From NCBI GenBank assembly GCA_963921935.1, contig OY998177.1:7777754-7841753 (forward strand): a DNA stretch of 64,000 nucleotides. The letters are read 5' to 3'. The notes below the pieces were generated by a model. The model was not told where the DNA came from. It did no database searches and was given only the letters and a program-made list of their open reading frames with translations. Made by a program: the position numbers and the translations under genes. The DNA is from Galeruca laticollis (taxonomy: Eukaryota; Arthropoda; Insecta; Coleoptera; Chrysomelidae). Below are positions 22,024 to 33,140 of the stretch, piece by piece (within the stretch, counting starts at the first letter, position 1; each line of letters opens with the position of its first letter).

Positions 22024-23905
22024 GAACTCCCGGATCTCTCTCTTCATTATTCATAATTTTAATTCAACTCTGAGAGTAGGTACCCGTTCGTAATTTTTGG
22101 AATGTGCGCGCGTAGTCAAAAGCTAGTACGTCGCATTAAATGATATAGTATTATTTAGAAAATTCGAAAAAATTATGTTATATTCTGAAAACTTTCAAGA
22201 ATTCATTTCCGTTGGAAATTCATATTAAAGTAGATTACCCACCAAGTTAGGCGACTGTGAATTGACAAAATTTTCTAAAACGTCTTCAAAGAAAGTCGTC
22301 AAAAAAAGTTTAAATAATTGGCCTCAAAATATTTTGCTTTGTGGAACCCCTCTTCTGTACCTACTTAAGAAGATCAAGTTATAAAACTTGAAAAATTTAA
22401 TGATTTATTTTTTATATTTTTTCTAGTTAACTAAAACTGAAAAATAGAACTATTCTTCTGAAAAGTTTTTTTCTTAATTTACTGTCAAGTTACCGATTCT
22501 GTATTAATGAATGATATCAACTAACTTGAGATAACTATTTTCACAGTTTTGTTCTTTTGAAAATATTATGATTTCTAAGGAAAATTTTTATGTAAATAAC
22601 AATTTTTAGTAATTATTAATCGTTTTTTTTACATATTTGAAATTTTTAGAAAATTAGTTAAGAATTTTTTTCCTAAAAATCGTAATTGACAATCCTCTAT
22701 ATAGTGAAGAAATTTTTTTTTTGCAAATTCAATTCTATATTAACTTAACAATTTGTTACAAACAAAATCACAACTCTGCTTTCTTTTGTCCTGAAACTAC
22801 TAAAAATTACGAAAACAACCATACATGGCAAAGTACCGAAAAATTTGTTTTCCATTATTTATTGTTCTTTGGATAAATACGTGTTACTGAAGTTACAGCA
22901 GCTACTTGATTTTCCAACGAAGAAACTGAAATATCTAAGTCAATTTCATAGAGGATTAAACGATCTTTTAAATTAGTTAGTAAAACAAAACTGCAAAATT
23001 GTTTGAAACATCATCTAATCCTCTATAAAAATGACCTGAATGTTTATTTGTTATCTCGAGAAGTTTCTAAGATATTTTAGTTTCTTAGTTGTAAAATGAA
23101 GCAGCCGCTGTAACTTTGCCATATATGGTGGTTTTAGTAATTTTTATTAGTTTCACGAAAACATAAAACAAAGTTGTGAATTTGTTTTCAACAAATTGTT
23201 AAGTTAATAATCAATTACTTTTGCAAAAAAAAGTTTTTCGTTTGTTACTATATAGACGAATGTCTATCATGATTTAAAACAAAAAAAAACAACTATATAC
23301 AGGACATTTCAAATATGAAAGAAACGATTATAAACAATGAAAATTGTTATTAAGAAAAATACTTTTCTTAAAAATCACATAAAATTGTAAATAGAATTTT
23401 TTCAAAAATATTAAATCGGTCTATTTGTTTATGAAGAATTTATAAGTAAATGACAGAAAAAATAATTTCCTAATAATGTCTTTCATTAAGACAAAAATGG
23501 GAATATGACAGTAAATTTGAAAAAAAATCACAATACTTCGATTTTTCACTTTAGGTTAATTAAAAAAATTGTAGTAAACGAATAATTATATTTTTTGCTA
23601 TTTTTATGACGTGATCTAGTTAAGTATGTATATAAAAAGCGCTCAACGGGGCCAAATATTTTTGGGCCAATTATTAAAAAAAATATATTTACAATGAAGA
23701 CGTAAGCTTCAGAAAATTTTCTTAATCAACAATCGCCTAGCTTGGTGGAAAATTAACTTTATGACAAATTTCTAACAGGAATAAATTTTTCAGAATGCAA
23801 CACAATTTTTTGGAAATTTCTAATCAATATTTAATCCTTAAAAAACTCATTTCGGAGTTGAATTGAAATTTTTAATAATGAAGACAGAGATCCGGGAGTT
23901 AGGAG
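22024..23905. mobile_element. 1.9-kb palindromic (snap-back) element, arms ~0.93 kb
   Basis: Left end ACTCCCGGATCTCTCTCTTC is mirrored at 23880-23900. Matching blocks run inward along the whole length: CACCAAGTTAGGCGA (22242) with its inverse near 23740; AATAATTGGCC with its inverse near 23662; TTAACTTAACAATTTGTT (22740) with its inverse near 23195; CATGGCAAAGTA with its inverse near 23120. The centre is GAGGATTAAACGATC...CATCTAATCCTC at 22951-23022. The arms differ by substitutions and small indels, so the element is old. No ORF was seen. Confidence 0.8.
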
Positions 23906-24381
23906 TTACTTATCGAAAATGTCCTCCTGTTTAAGATTTTTTTGAAATTTTTTAATTGTCCATAGTTCAAGAGATATAGACGAAAATCAAAATGATTTTT
24001 TTCTCATCTTGATATATTTATTACTTTTGTAATATTATATATAATAATAAATGCTTTTGTTACATTTTTCTAGACAAAATTCCGAATACAATGAGCTATC
24101 ACACATATTTTTAGAAGCTTAGCTTTTCACGAATTGCAACTTGTCGGCTAGGCTATACGCGCACGATTTTATTTTATTTATTATCTGTTGACACGATTAA
24201 CTAAGTATATTTCTCATACCTCTACCCTAATTTTAAACTAGAAGGGCCATTTTAAGAAACATGAATCCCACCACTTGATGATGAACCAGAAAGTAAATCA
24301 TAATTGAGCTAGCTAATAGACATATTATGGTTAAAGGGCGTATGCATATTATTGAAAACGAAAAAAAATACAACGAATTGC
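23906..24381. other. AT-rich spacer, nothing recognised
   Basis: No ORF or repeat match can be supported before satellite copy E begins. Confidence 0.35.
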
Positions 24382-25895
24382 AGCATAAGATGCCCTGAAA
24401 AATATCCAATCATGAAATTGGTCACTTGAATAAACTCCGTAGGCTGTATCTTGCTAACAAACTGAAAATTCTCCAAAAATGAGAAAAATTCAACACTTCC
24501 AGTACCATAGTACCCGTTATACTGGCTCTAATTGGCTGAATATCAATAGGGTTGATCTGTCAGACGCCTTGAACTATATCAAATCATAAAAATGATCACT
24601 TGTATCCACTCCGGAGTCTGTATCGTGCTAACAAACCGAAATTTCTCCAAAAAAGACTAAACATGTGGTACGTCAGCACTCTTTGTACCAATTTTGGTAA
24701 GCTTAAAATCAATAGGGTCCATCTGTGAGATGTCCCGTACAATATTTATTCATAAAATTGCACTCCGGAGGCTGTATCGTGCTAATAATCTGACATTTCT
24801 CCAAAAATGACAGAAATGTAGTACTTCAAGTACCATATCACCCGTTGTCCTATCTCTGGTAAGCTGAAAATCAATTGAGTTCATCGGTGAAATGTCCTGA
24901 ACAATATTCCATCATAAAATTGGTGACTTGTTGCACTCTGGAGGCTGTATACTGCTAACAAGACATGTTTCGAAAAGTTGACGACTACAGCGACTGCTCC
25001 AGTGGTGGTTTTTGAACCATCTGTTTACCATGTAGTGGTGTTTTCTTTGCGAGTTTGGGTGGTGTATCCTTTTTTATTTAGCATCGTTGTGAAATTTTTT
25101 TCGATACTCACTTTCTTGATCATTTCGTCACTATGAAGATTCGCTGATGAGATGTATTTTGTTAGAGATGACCAGGCTCCCTCTCATTGCCTGAACCTTC
25201 CTTATATATTCTAAAAATTGTCTCTTGGGCAGATCTTTCTATCACCAGACGTAGAGGTGTGAGATCTGTAATGATCTCAAGTGCCCTAGTTGGACACGTT
25301 CTCATAGCTCCAGTGATGCACACACAGGCAAGCCTTTGAAATTTGTCGAGAGCCTTCCTCGAGCTGTACTGACTTGCTTGTGTATGCCAAACTGTTGCCC
25401 CATACGTAATTGTTGGTCTCATTATCATGGCGTTCATCCATCGCAGTATTTTTGGGTTACAGTCCTAACTCTTACCAGCTATATTTCTGCAGGCTATCAA
25501 CGTTCTTATTGCTTTACTAGCAGTTATTTCAACATGCTTATTCAACAGAAGCTCACTGTCTAGGGTCATTCCTAGATATTTAACTTCTGATTTATATTCT
25601 ATGATTTCCCTGTTCAAAGATAGGGTTTCATGGCTGGAAGTGTTCTTTTCCGGGTAAATGGAATTACTATGGTCTTGTTTGGGTTAATGTTAAGCCCCAC
25701 TGACAAGCACCATTGTTCAATAATTCTGAGGTCCTTTTGAAATAAATCACACAAGGTGCTCCCGAACTTGCCTCTGACTGTTTTTTCGTGTTATTCTTGC
25801 GGAAAAACGTGAAAATAACTCAAAAAATTTTCCTAACTTTTTTGGGGTAAACCAATACTTTTCTCGCATATTAGATAGGTTGGGCGGAAAAGTAA
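24382..25895 (+). repeat. Satellite-bearing element, copy E, split by a LINE fragment
   Basis: About 3.5 monomers run from 24382 (left end missing) to TGCTAACAAGACATG and the GACGACTACAGCGAC segment at 24995. The usual right end resumes at 25778 (TTTTTTCGTGTTATTC) and closes GGTTGGGCGGAAAAGTAA at 25895. The intervening 0.78 kb is LINE sequence. Confidence 0.8.
24996..25777 (-). pseudogene. LINE ORF2 fragment (RT C-terminus and downstream), second LINE family
   Basis: On the minus strand a thumb-type segment WCLSVGLNINPNKT is followed by YLGM-like remnants and the frame 25437-25162: MRPTITYGATVW, LQKLQRLA-type DKFQRLACVCITGAMRT and PLRLVIERSAQETI. This is the region between RT and RNase H in I/Jockey-group LINEs. 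It is homologous to 35400-35620 of the large LINE but clearly a different subfamily. Both ends lie inside satellite copy E. Confidence 0.75.
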
Positions 25896-27124
25896 AAACG
25901 ATTATTGATTCTATAAGATTATCCATAATACTATCTAACACAAAAATGTTATCTTAATTTACATGTGCAACACAATTTTGCGAGTGATTTTTTTTTGACG
26001 TTTCTCAAAACCAATAGAAATTTTCAATTTCAAAAATTCATATGCGTTCTAGCCAATCAAAATATTTTTATAGTGGGAATAATCTACTTACATTATTCCA
26101 GCGAGAATAATTCAATGTACATTGTTTTTATTGAATGACAACCACATGACAACGGAGTTTCTTGATTTGACGCGTCTGTCATAAATTTTCAACAAATTCG
26201 TAAAATGAATCCCAAACGTTTTAGTGAATCATCAGTCGATGATATAAATGATATAATATAACCAATGCATCCTAATTTGAATAACTCGTTCTGTTTTTAT
26301 TGAGTCCGTTTTCTAAAAAAGAATCTCATAGTTTCCTAAAAATGTTGAATACTTAAATATAAATACTTTTTCTTACGCTAGGTATAGTCGGAAGAGCTCA
26401 ATTTCAATTTCAAATGTCAGATTCAATGCACAAAGAAATGTGAGTAACTCACAGCCAACTTATAGGTACCTACCTATGCACCCTATTCTATTATTTTCCA
26501 GTACCCAATAATTATTACGTATGTACTTTACTGAATTCTATATGTTCCAATCTCGGATTTAGAAAAACTCAGATTTGATATCCGTTTAATATACCTACCT
26601 ATATATTTATAAGACTATAACTGTATAACTGTAGAACTACAAGCAAATTGGAACTTTTTCTTTACGCACTCGAAAGTATGTCTAAAGTACGTACTTTACG
26701 CACGGTAGTAGAAAATAGTATATTAAGTACCAAGTGTCAAAACGGTTACTTTAGTCACGAGTTTTACTAGGCGAAGCGGAACGAGTTCCTTGTGAAACGA
26801 GTGACTAAAAACGTTTTCAACACGAGTTGCTCACTATACTTTTTCTTCGCCCCCTGGAAGGTAAACATTATATTATATTTGAATTATATTCATTACATGA
26901 CGGACGATGACTGACAGCTGACTGATAAATCAAATGACGCAGAGTAACAAAATTATCAAGGAGCATGAAATTTAACATAAACGAGATACACTTGATTTGA
27001 CGTTTAAAAAACAAAAGATAAACGAGATGTGACTTTTCGCATTCTAAACACTTATGTTTAAAGAGTCGTTTTGTGCATGTCAAACCCGTGTTCAAAGTGC
27101 GGTTTTAGTAGCGGAAGTAGAAAA
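25896..27124. other. No gene supported
   Basis: AT-rich. A hairpin-like patch at 26756-26806 (CACGAGTTTTACTAGGCG...AACGAGTGAC) and the repeated TACTTTACGCAC-type motifs near 26640-26705 are the only structure seen. The 75-codon minus-strand frame 26868-27095 is unrecognised. Confidence 0.4.
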
Positions 27125-28660
27125 AATCAATTTCTTTTATAACGTTATGTAATAACGAACGAGACATTTGCGGTGAATCTGTAAATTTCTTCATGTCAGT
27201 AAAAATTGTATCCAAAGTTGGGATTCCATTTTCAAATAAACGGTTTCAAAGATTAAAACTAACTTTTCCGCATCTGTGAGATGCTCTGAACAATATTATA
27301 TCATGAAATTGTCACTTGTATGCACTTCGGGGGATATATCCAATAACAACCAAAAATATAATATATCTGGATATATAGTACCCGCTGTACTCGCTCTACT
27401 CAGATGGAAATCAATAGGGTAGATTTGTGAGGCACTTTGAAACATATTCAATCATAAAATTGATCACTTGTATACACTCTGGAGGTTGTAGCAAACCGAA
27501 AATTCTGCAAAATTGACAAAAATTTGGTACCTCAAGTACCATAGCACTCGTTGAACTAGATTTAGTGAGCTGAATATCAAGAGAGTTCAGATTTGAGACG
27601 CTCTGAATAATATCCCATCATAAAGTTGGTCACTTGTTTATACTCCGGAGGGTATATCGTGCTAACAAACTGAAATTTCTCCAAAAATGACGAAAATGTC
27701 GTACTTATACTACTACTATACCACCTGTTGTAATGGCTTTGGTAAGCTGAAAATCTATAGGGTTTATCTGTGAGATATCCTGAATAACATTAAATCATAA
27801 AATTGGTGACTTGTGGCACTTCGGAGGCTGTATCGTGCTAACAAACGGAAATTTCTCAAAAAATGACGAAAATGTCGTACTTCAAATACCATAACATCCG
27901 TTGATCTGTCTCTAGTGAGCCAAAAATCAATAGAGTTCATCTGTGATATGTCCTGAACAATACTCAATTATAAAATTGGTGATTTGTTGCATTCCGTGGG
28001 CTGTATCGTGCTAACAAGACATGGACGAAAAGTGGTCGACGACGACGTACATACAGGATGTTTTTTCTAAAATCCGTTTTTTCGTGTTGTTCTTGATGAA
28101 AAGCGTAAAAATAACAAAAAAAATTTTTTTTGGAGTAAACCAATACCTTTCTCGCATATTAGGTAGGTTGGGCGGAAAAGTAAAAATAAATTTTGAATGA
28201 TACGTTAATTATATTTTTAGTTGTGTCATCGAATATTTTAACAATTTCTAGACGACTTGCACGATGGTCAAAAGAGACAAATATTCCAGTGTTTCTATAT
28301 CTTGTGATAGAACGTTGTTTTAGCAAATGCTAAAGAGTAAAATTTGTACTTGTTAATTTCACACAAAATTGCTATTTTCTATAAGATCCCCAACGTTTTC
28401 ACAATTTCAAACGTTGTGGCAGTCATCTTGGTCTCTGGTTGATCAAATAAGATTTGTTCTTACATATTTACAATGTTTTCTTTCCCTGTAGATGAGGTGT
28501 AGCCTAAATTAAACAGAGCTCCTTCAATTTGGGGGCGAATGAAAAAGTCTCCTAGTACTTTGAATAGCACCCAAGTCCATTTTCAAATTATTCCTGACAC
28601 TGTTTTTATATTTTAATAAAACAATAACAAGAAACCAAGTACGCCATGAATAAAAATTGG
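27125..28660 (-). pseudogene. Tc1/mariner-superfamily transposase remnant, second copy, split by satellite copy F
   Basis: Outside copy F, both sides align with the copy at 43.5-45.0 kb. 27125-27236 matches 44405-44500 (ATAACTTTATGTAATGA-like and CCAAAGTTGGGAT blocks). 28184-28660 matches 44530-44990 (TGTGTCATCGA, CACGATGGT, CACTGTTTTTATATTTTAATAA). It represents the N-terminal helix-turn-helix exons and part of the catalytic domain, with no open frame left. The alignment across the break shows that copy F interrupted it. Confidence 0.6.
27237..28183 (+). repeat. Satellite-bearing element, copy F
   Basis: Complete layout: TAAACGGTTTCAAAGATT, AACTTTTCCGCATCTGTG, about 4.5 monomers, the GGTCGACGACGACG segment and end GGTTGGGCGGAAAAGTAA. 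The interrupted mariner-like copy gives an approximate empty site: AAATAAA occurs at both junctions, so a short A/T-rich target duplication is possible. Confidence 0.85.
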
Positions 28661-28664
28661 ACAT

Positions 28665-28806
28665 CGTTTGTTTACAACTTACCCGATCGATCGATCATAT
28701 GTCAAACGTGCTGAGTAACACCGGCTGCGATATGACCAATCGGGAACCTACAGAATTGCCAACTTAAATTCAAATCAGTCCTCTTAGTTCAAAAACAGGG
28801 TATAAA
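28665..28806 (+). repeat. Partial copy of the 0.8-kb repeat
   Basis: GTTTGTTTACAACTTAC..., GATATGACCAATC and CTACAGAATTGCCAACTTAA followed by TTAGTTCAAAAACAGGG match the middle of units 1-3 near 4750-4890. So the 0.8-kb sequence is dispersed as well as tandem. Confidence 0.65.
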
Positions 28807-29881
28807 TACAAGTTCATAAATTTTTATGTAGTATGAAAAATGTTAAAGCTTCATCTCGAAATTTATAAGAAAGGGTTAGCTCTGTAAACTGTAACCTGTC
28901 AGAATATAAATTAATAAATGTTTCATAGTGGTAAACAATGTTTTTATCTATTCAAAAAATAAATATTACTAATAATAATAACAGTAATTTATGTGCAATA
29001 AATATTGCTACAATGAAAACTATGCAGTATGTCTACCAAAACACAAGCTTCTACATCTTGTAACATAATCATTACTATTATTATTAATATATTCATCGTA
29101 GTCGAGTCGAGCATGATTCGAAAACATGGAATCCCGACCCGACCATTTGAATAAACATATGCGAAAGGTATCCGCTAAGGCCAGAAGGAAGGACCGGAAC
29201 AGTCGATAAGGGACTTGGTCTTATAATATAGATCGGGAGCTGGAACTTTTTAAGGAATTATGGAGATCGGAGAGCAAATCGAAAATTCAATTGGTTTATC
29301 CCTACTGACCTGCTCGATTTGATGCGAAATATTTGACGAAAGATGAATAGACTCCTACAGAATTTGTTGGATAAATGAAACAAATTATAACTAAAGCAGC
29401 TGATGAAGCACTTGGTATCTAACATAAAAATAAATAAACAGAGAGAGAAAAATAGCAATAAATTGGAAGAAATGACTAAGAGGAAAAAAGTGCCTTTCAT
29501 TAACAGTTATGCAACAAAATTTTCCAAACAAGACAAAAATACTTCAATCTGAGGCACAATGACGGAACTACTGGTGTGCAATGTCTGCGAAGCACACGGA
29601 CCCGAGCTATAAAGGAGACCGTGAGCGGAGCCACAAATGCTGAACAATGTTAGGATAGAAAAAAATTGCAATACTCCGGAAACGGACCGACAAAAACTCT
29701 CAATACTTTTGTAGATAGTAACTGAAATAATCACAAAAAACGGCAGTTTTTTATTGCTTTTATTAAACCACGATTCCCAATGAAGCCGCTGATGCACGTG
29801 TCAATGTAATAGTTTCGGTTTGGGCAATAATTTTTGTTTGATATTTACAAATGCCTATTTTTCAGTAAATTTACTTGATAA
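28807..29881. other. No gene supported
   Basis: Minus-strand frames at 29258-29500 and 29507-29797 are not recognised. A short G/C-richer block at 29100-29240 could be a coding remnant, but no frame holds together. Confidence 0.35.
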
Positions 29882-30370
29882 TGTTACGAAATAGAACAAT
29901 AGTGGAGTCCCTGAATCCGACTCTGTCTAAGCCTGGTATGAAAGTTAAAATTTTGGCGAATTCGTAGGGATTTCTTCGAAAGGTTTACTATTATTTTTTG
30001 TGACTATTCCTTTCTAGACATTTTCAGTGAAGTCCATTGCTTTTGTGGCCAGTCTTATCTTCACGATTTAAGGGAGGCGATTGTTTCTTGAGCCGCAATC
30101 TAGAAAGATCTAGAAAAAAGGGCACTTAATATATAAGACCTACCAACGAGTTAGTTTACAATGTGATCTCGCGAGATAAACAGTAAACAGGTAGATAGAA
30201 ATTAAGTCTAAGTAAATAGCTATGTAATGAAGTATTTATATGAATTAGTGTAAGTGAATATACTTGTGTATGTAGTATCAATCAGTGAATAGTTTAGTGA
30301 ATAAATAAATTAAGTGAGTACACATACCGTTTGTATGAATTTATCCCAACTGTCATAATAAAAACGTTTG
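29882..30370 (+). repeat. LTR-like repeat, copy 1 (solo-LTR candidate)
   Basis: Starts TGTTACGAAAT and aligns over its full length with 42969-43390: TACTCTGTC/GACTCTGTC, ATTGGCGAAT-like, CAATCTAGAAAGATC, CACTTAATATATAAGA (TATA-box-like), AATAAATAAATTAAGTGA and TTTATCCCA. The layout of upstream region, TATA box, A-rich polyadenylation region and TG start fits a Gypsy-type LTR. No retroviral genes adjoin it. Confidence 0.6.
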
Positions 30371-30779
30371 AATAGATTAGAAAAACATTACAATAATATG
30401 CATTGTGTGTGGTTTGGGTGTTTATTAACTAGGTCCTTAAATAAGAAATAATTCTTATATTTATGATTGGAAAAACTAGAAATGTGAGGAGACGCATACT
30501 ACATTTTTGGTCAAAAGGCTTCTACTGGTAGTTCACGTAAGTCAAAATAATATAATTTTTGATTATTTTTCCATTTAAGATTTTTTTATATAAGTTAAAA
30601 TACGGGAAAATGTGACTCTGTCGGTAGAACGAGCCAGAATCGAGTTCCGAGACTGGCGGTGGCAGTGACAATATTAGTGAAAAATTTGAAAGTGAGGAAA
30701 CCTAAAATATTGCAACAAATAGTACTACCGTGTCGAGGGAATCAACGGTTTTAAAAACTGATGGTACATGGGGTATTAA
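30371..30779. other. Spacer, probably 5' part of the hAT element
   Basis: A G/C-richer stretch at 30615-30670 precedes the hAT coding remnant. No terminal repeat could be identified. Confidence 0.3.
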
Positions 30780-31438
30780 CGAATGAACAAAAACACATTT
30801 TTAGTTGCTAATGAACCTTGTAGACCTTTGGGTCCCTTTTATAAAGATGGTGAATATAAGAGTTCCTCGGGACTATGTAAGGAATGAAAACTGAGCGTTG
30901 GTGGCTTTGTTACTCTAAAATCTTAAACAAATGCTACTGCGTGACTTGTTGGTTAATAGGGCAAGCTAATGATGCAGAGGCTACAATGATTGGAGGCATC
31001 TTCAACAAGCAATCAGTAGACACAAACAAAAGCTTAACCACAATGTATCTTGCGCCGTATTGGGACGCTGGAAATTAATTAAGTCCATCCCTACTAATGT
31101 TGACCTTGAATCAAAAATTAAATAGAAGTTACTCTTGTATCAACCTCCTGCAATATGCATTTTAGAGTCCACGGCGGCACTCAAAATTGTAAAAAGCCTG
31201 TTGCTTTTTTATCTGTGATAAAATTACCATCAAAATTTGATCCAGTTTCCAAAATTTATTAGAAAATAGGAAAAAACATTCACTTATTTAAGCCTAGCTA
31301 CTCAGACCGAAGTTATTGAAATGTTAAGCAGCACGTTTAATTGAATAAAATATAATCAAAAGAGTTAAATGATCTCCTTTTTTTATAATCGACACCGTTC
31401 AAGATATTGTGCTAAGAAATACTAGTTAAGTGTTATTA
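30780..31438 (+). pseudogene. zf-TTF-type hAT transposase, N-terminal part (segment 1 of 3)
   Basis: The segment includes CRPLGPFYKDGEYKSS and, after a frameshift, RWWLCYSKILNKCYCVTCWL (30887 onward). That is the WLxYS...xxxxCxxC signature of the zf-TTF DNA-binding domain found in many insect hAT proteins. The last codons before 31438 (DTVQDIVLRNTS) correspond to the start of the RNase H-like core. The frame stops abruptly at the Sola-like insertion and continues at 39258. Several stops are present. Confidence 0.7.
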
Positions 31439-32071
31439 CGTCATATGAGTATTGGTTTGTTCTATCTCCATGTTTTGGTATTTAGAGATTTTTACTCTTT
31501 TTAAAAGCCAGAATTGGTCTTTTCTATGTCCTATGTCCTAACATACAAAATGCAGTAAAAAATTGTTATGACCTACCTCCCTACCATGCTTAAAAGCTGG
31601 ATACCTCCAGTGATATTAGTTTGTTTCTATAAAATAGTTTTGTTGTATCTCCAGAATCAGCGTGGAAAGGGATCGCTGTGGGTGGATAAGTATGAGGCAA
31701 CCGGAGCAATGGCCCGGGGCCCTGCATGCATCAGGAAACAGCGCAAACTCGTGGAAGCCTGCCCAGTATATCTCGTATTAGTAAGTCGGTGGTTGATGAA
31801 GACGTGCTTACTGATGTGAGGGCTTGCCTTAATCGGCTGGCCAAGTGGATGGAAACCACCATAAAAATCCCCCTCAAGTCAGTGGTGGAACAGCATAAGC
31901 CGAAGACTTGGCGTGGCGTAGAGAATACGCTGCGGGGCTAAGGGGTTGCTTAGTCGCTATTATGCGAACTCCGGGTACCAGGCGACACCCAGGTTTCAAT
32001 AGCCTTCTTCCGGTATGCGGGGCTCTGCCAGAAGCGACCAACCATTCCCTAGCTACTCGCGGGACAAAAAA

Positions 32072-33139
32072 ATGGACCAACCAAAAAAAAAACCAGAGGA
32101 TAAAGATAGCCTCACTCATCCAGAGGGAATGGAACTGGATCATGTTCCAGACCAAAAAACCGAGGATGAGCTCCTAAAAAGCGGCGAAGAGGACCAAATG
32201 AAGCCTCAACAAAAAACCAAAAAGGCTCGAGCAAACCTAAGCGGCGCTGCTCGAAAAAGATTTAAGTACCTGTTAAAGCACGGCCTAAGTCATGAAGAGG
32301 CAAGACAACAGGCGCTGAAACCTATTACAAAGGAGGAGGAGGATGTACCCAAGAGTAAGGGCTCCAAAAGAGTCTGATCTGAGGAAAGCATCCCTGAACA
32401 TCCGAGGAACAAGGGAGCTCTCATAGTAGGTGAAACTACCGATGAGGGAAACAAACCATCCTACGGACAAATGCTATCAGCAATATGGGTAGGAATAATG
32501 CCCTCCAAATATCCAGAGTTATCTCTTTCAGTGGAACAGTTAGCAGCCATAAAAGAAAAAATTTTGAACAAAATCTTACTGCTGGATCCAAAGGCAAATA
32601 CCAGGCCTATATTCAGCAACTTGCAATACAAACCTGGCTGGATGCTGCTGTCCTGTCTTGACGGAGCCACAGTTGAGTGGCTTAAAAGCATAGTTCAGGA
32701 GCTGCAGCCACAGGAGGGTGTGTCATTGAGACTCACAGAGGAAGGTAACATTCCTCACTCAGAGATCTTTGTGACGTACCTTCCTGGCAGTCTGAAATAT
32801 TAAATCGAACAGATACTTCGATTTTTAGAGGTCCAAAACGAAGACCTCAGCACACAAAACTGGAGGATTGTCAGAAGAGCCGAAAAAGGCCCCACAGTGC
32901 AACTCACCCTATCAGTGGACCCCATATCCGCAGAAAGGGTAAAAAAGCATGGCTATATCGCCAATTATAAATTTGGTCGGATAAGAATATTACCACAAAA
33001 AAGCCATGCTGGGCAACATAGTGGTCCAGTTGCAGCCTCAACCAGTCGAGGATGCAAAAAAGGACGCAAAAAGGGACCCACAAAAACGGGTCTCCCAAAG
33101 GGCAATAAGGGATCTAATAAAGATCCCAAGAAACAGTAA
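32072..33139 (+). pseudogene. LINE ORF1 (Gag-like nucleic-acid-binding protein)
   Basis: One frame runs from ATG 32072 to TAA 33139 with two in-frame stops (TGA 32375-32377 and TAA 32801-32803). Read through, it would be about 355 residues. The N-terminus is Lys/Glu-rich, then comes LSGAARKRFKYLLKHGLSH followed by EEARQQAL, a block common in ORF1 of insect I/R1-group LINEs. A middle domain has WLKSIVQELQ, and the C-terminus is very basic (GRKKGPTKTGLPKGN). I see no CCHC knuckles. The stop is followed after one base by the ORF2 start, suggesting coupled translation. The G/C content is clearly above the flanks. Confidence 0.8.
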
Positions 33140-33140
33140 A

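Noticed and set aside
29258..29797. Two minus-strand ORFs of 80 and 96 codons
   Set aside because: Hydrophobic low-complexity sequence with no neighbours or motifs to support a gene.
31874..32155. Minus-strand ORFs over the LINE 5' UTR and ORF1
   Set aside because: They are antisense to a well-supported LINE and have no similarity of their own.
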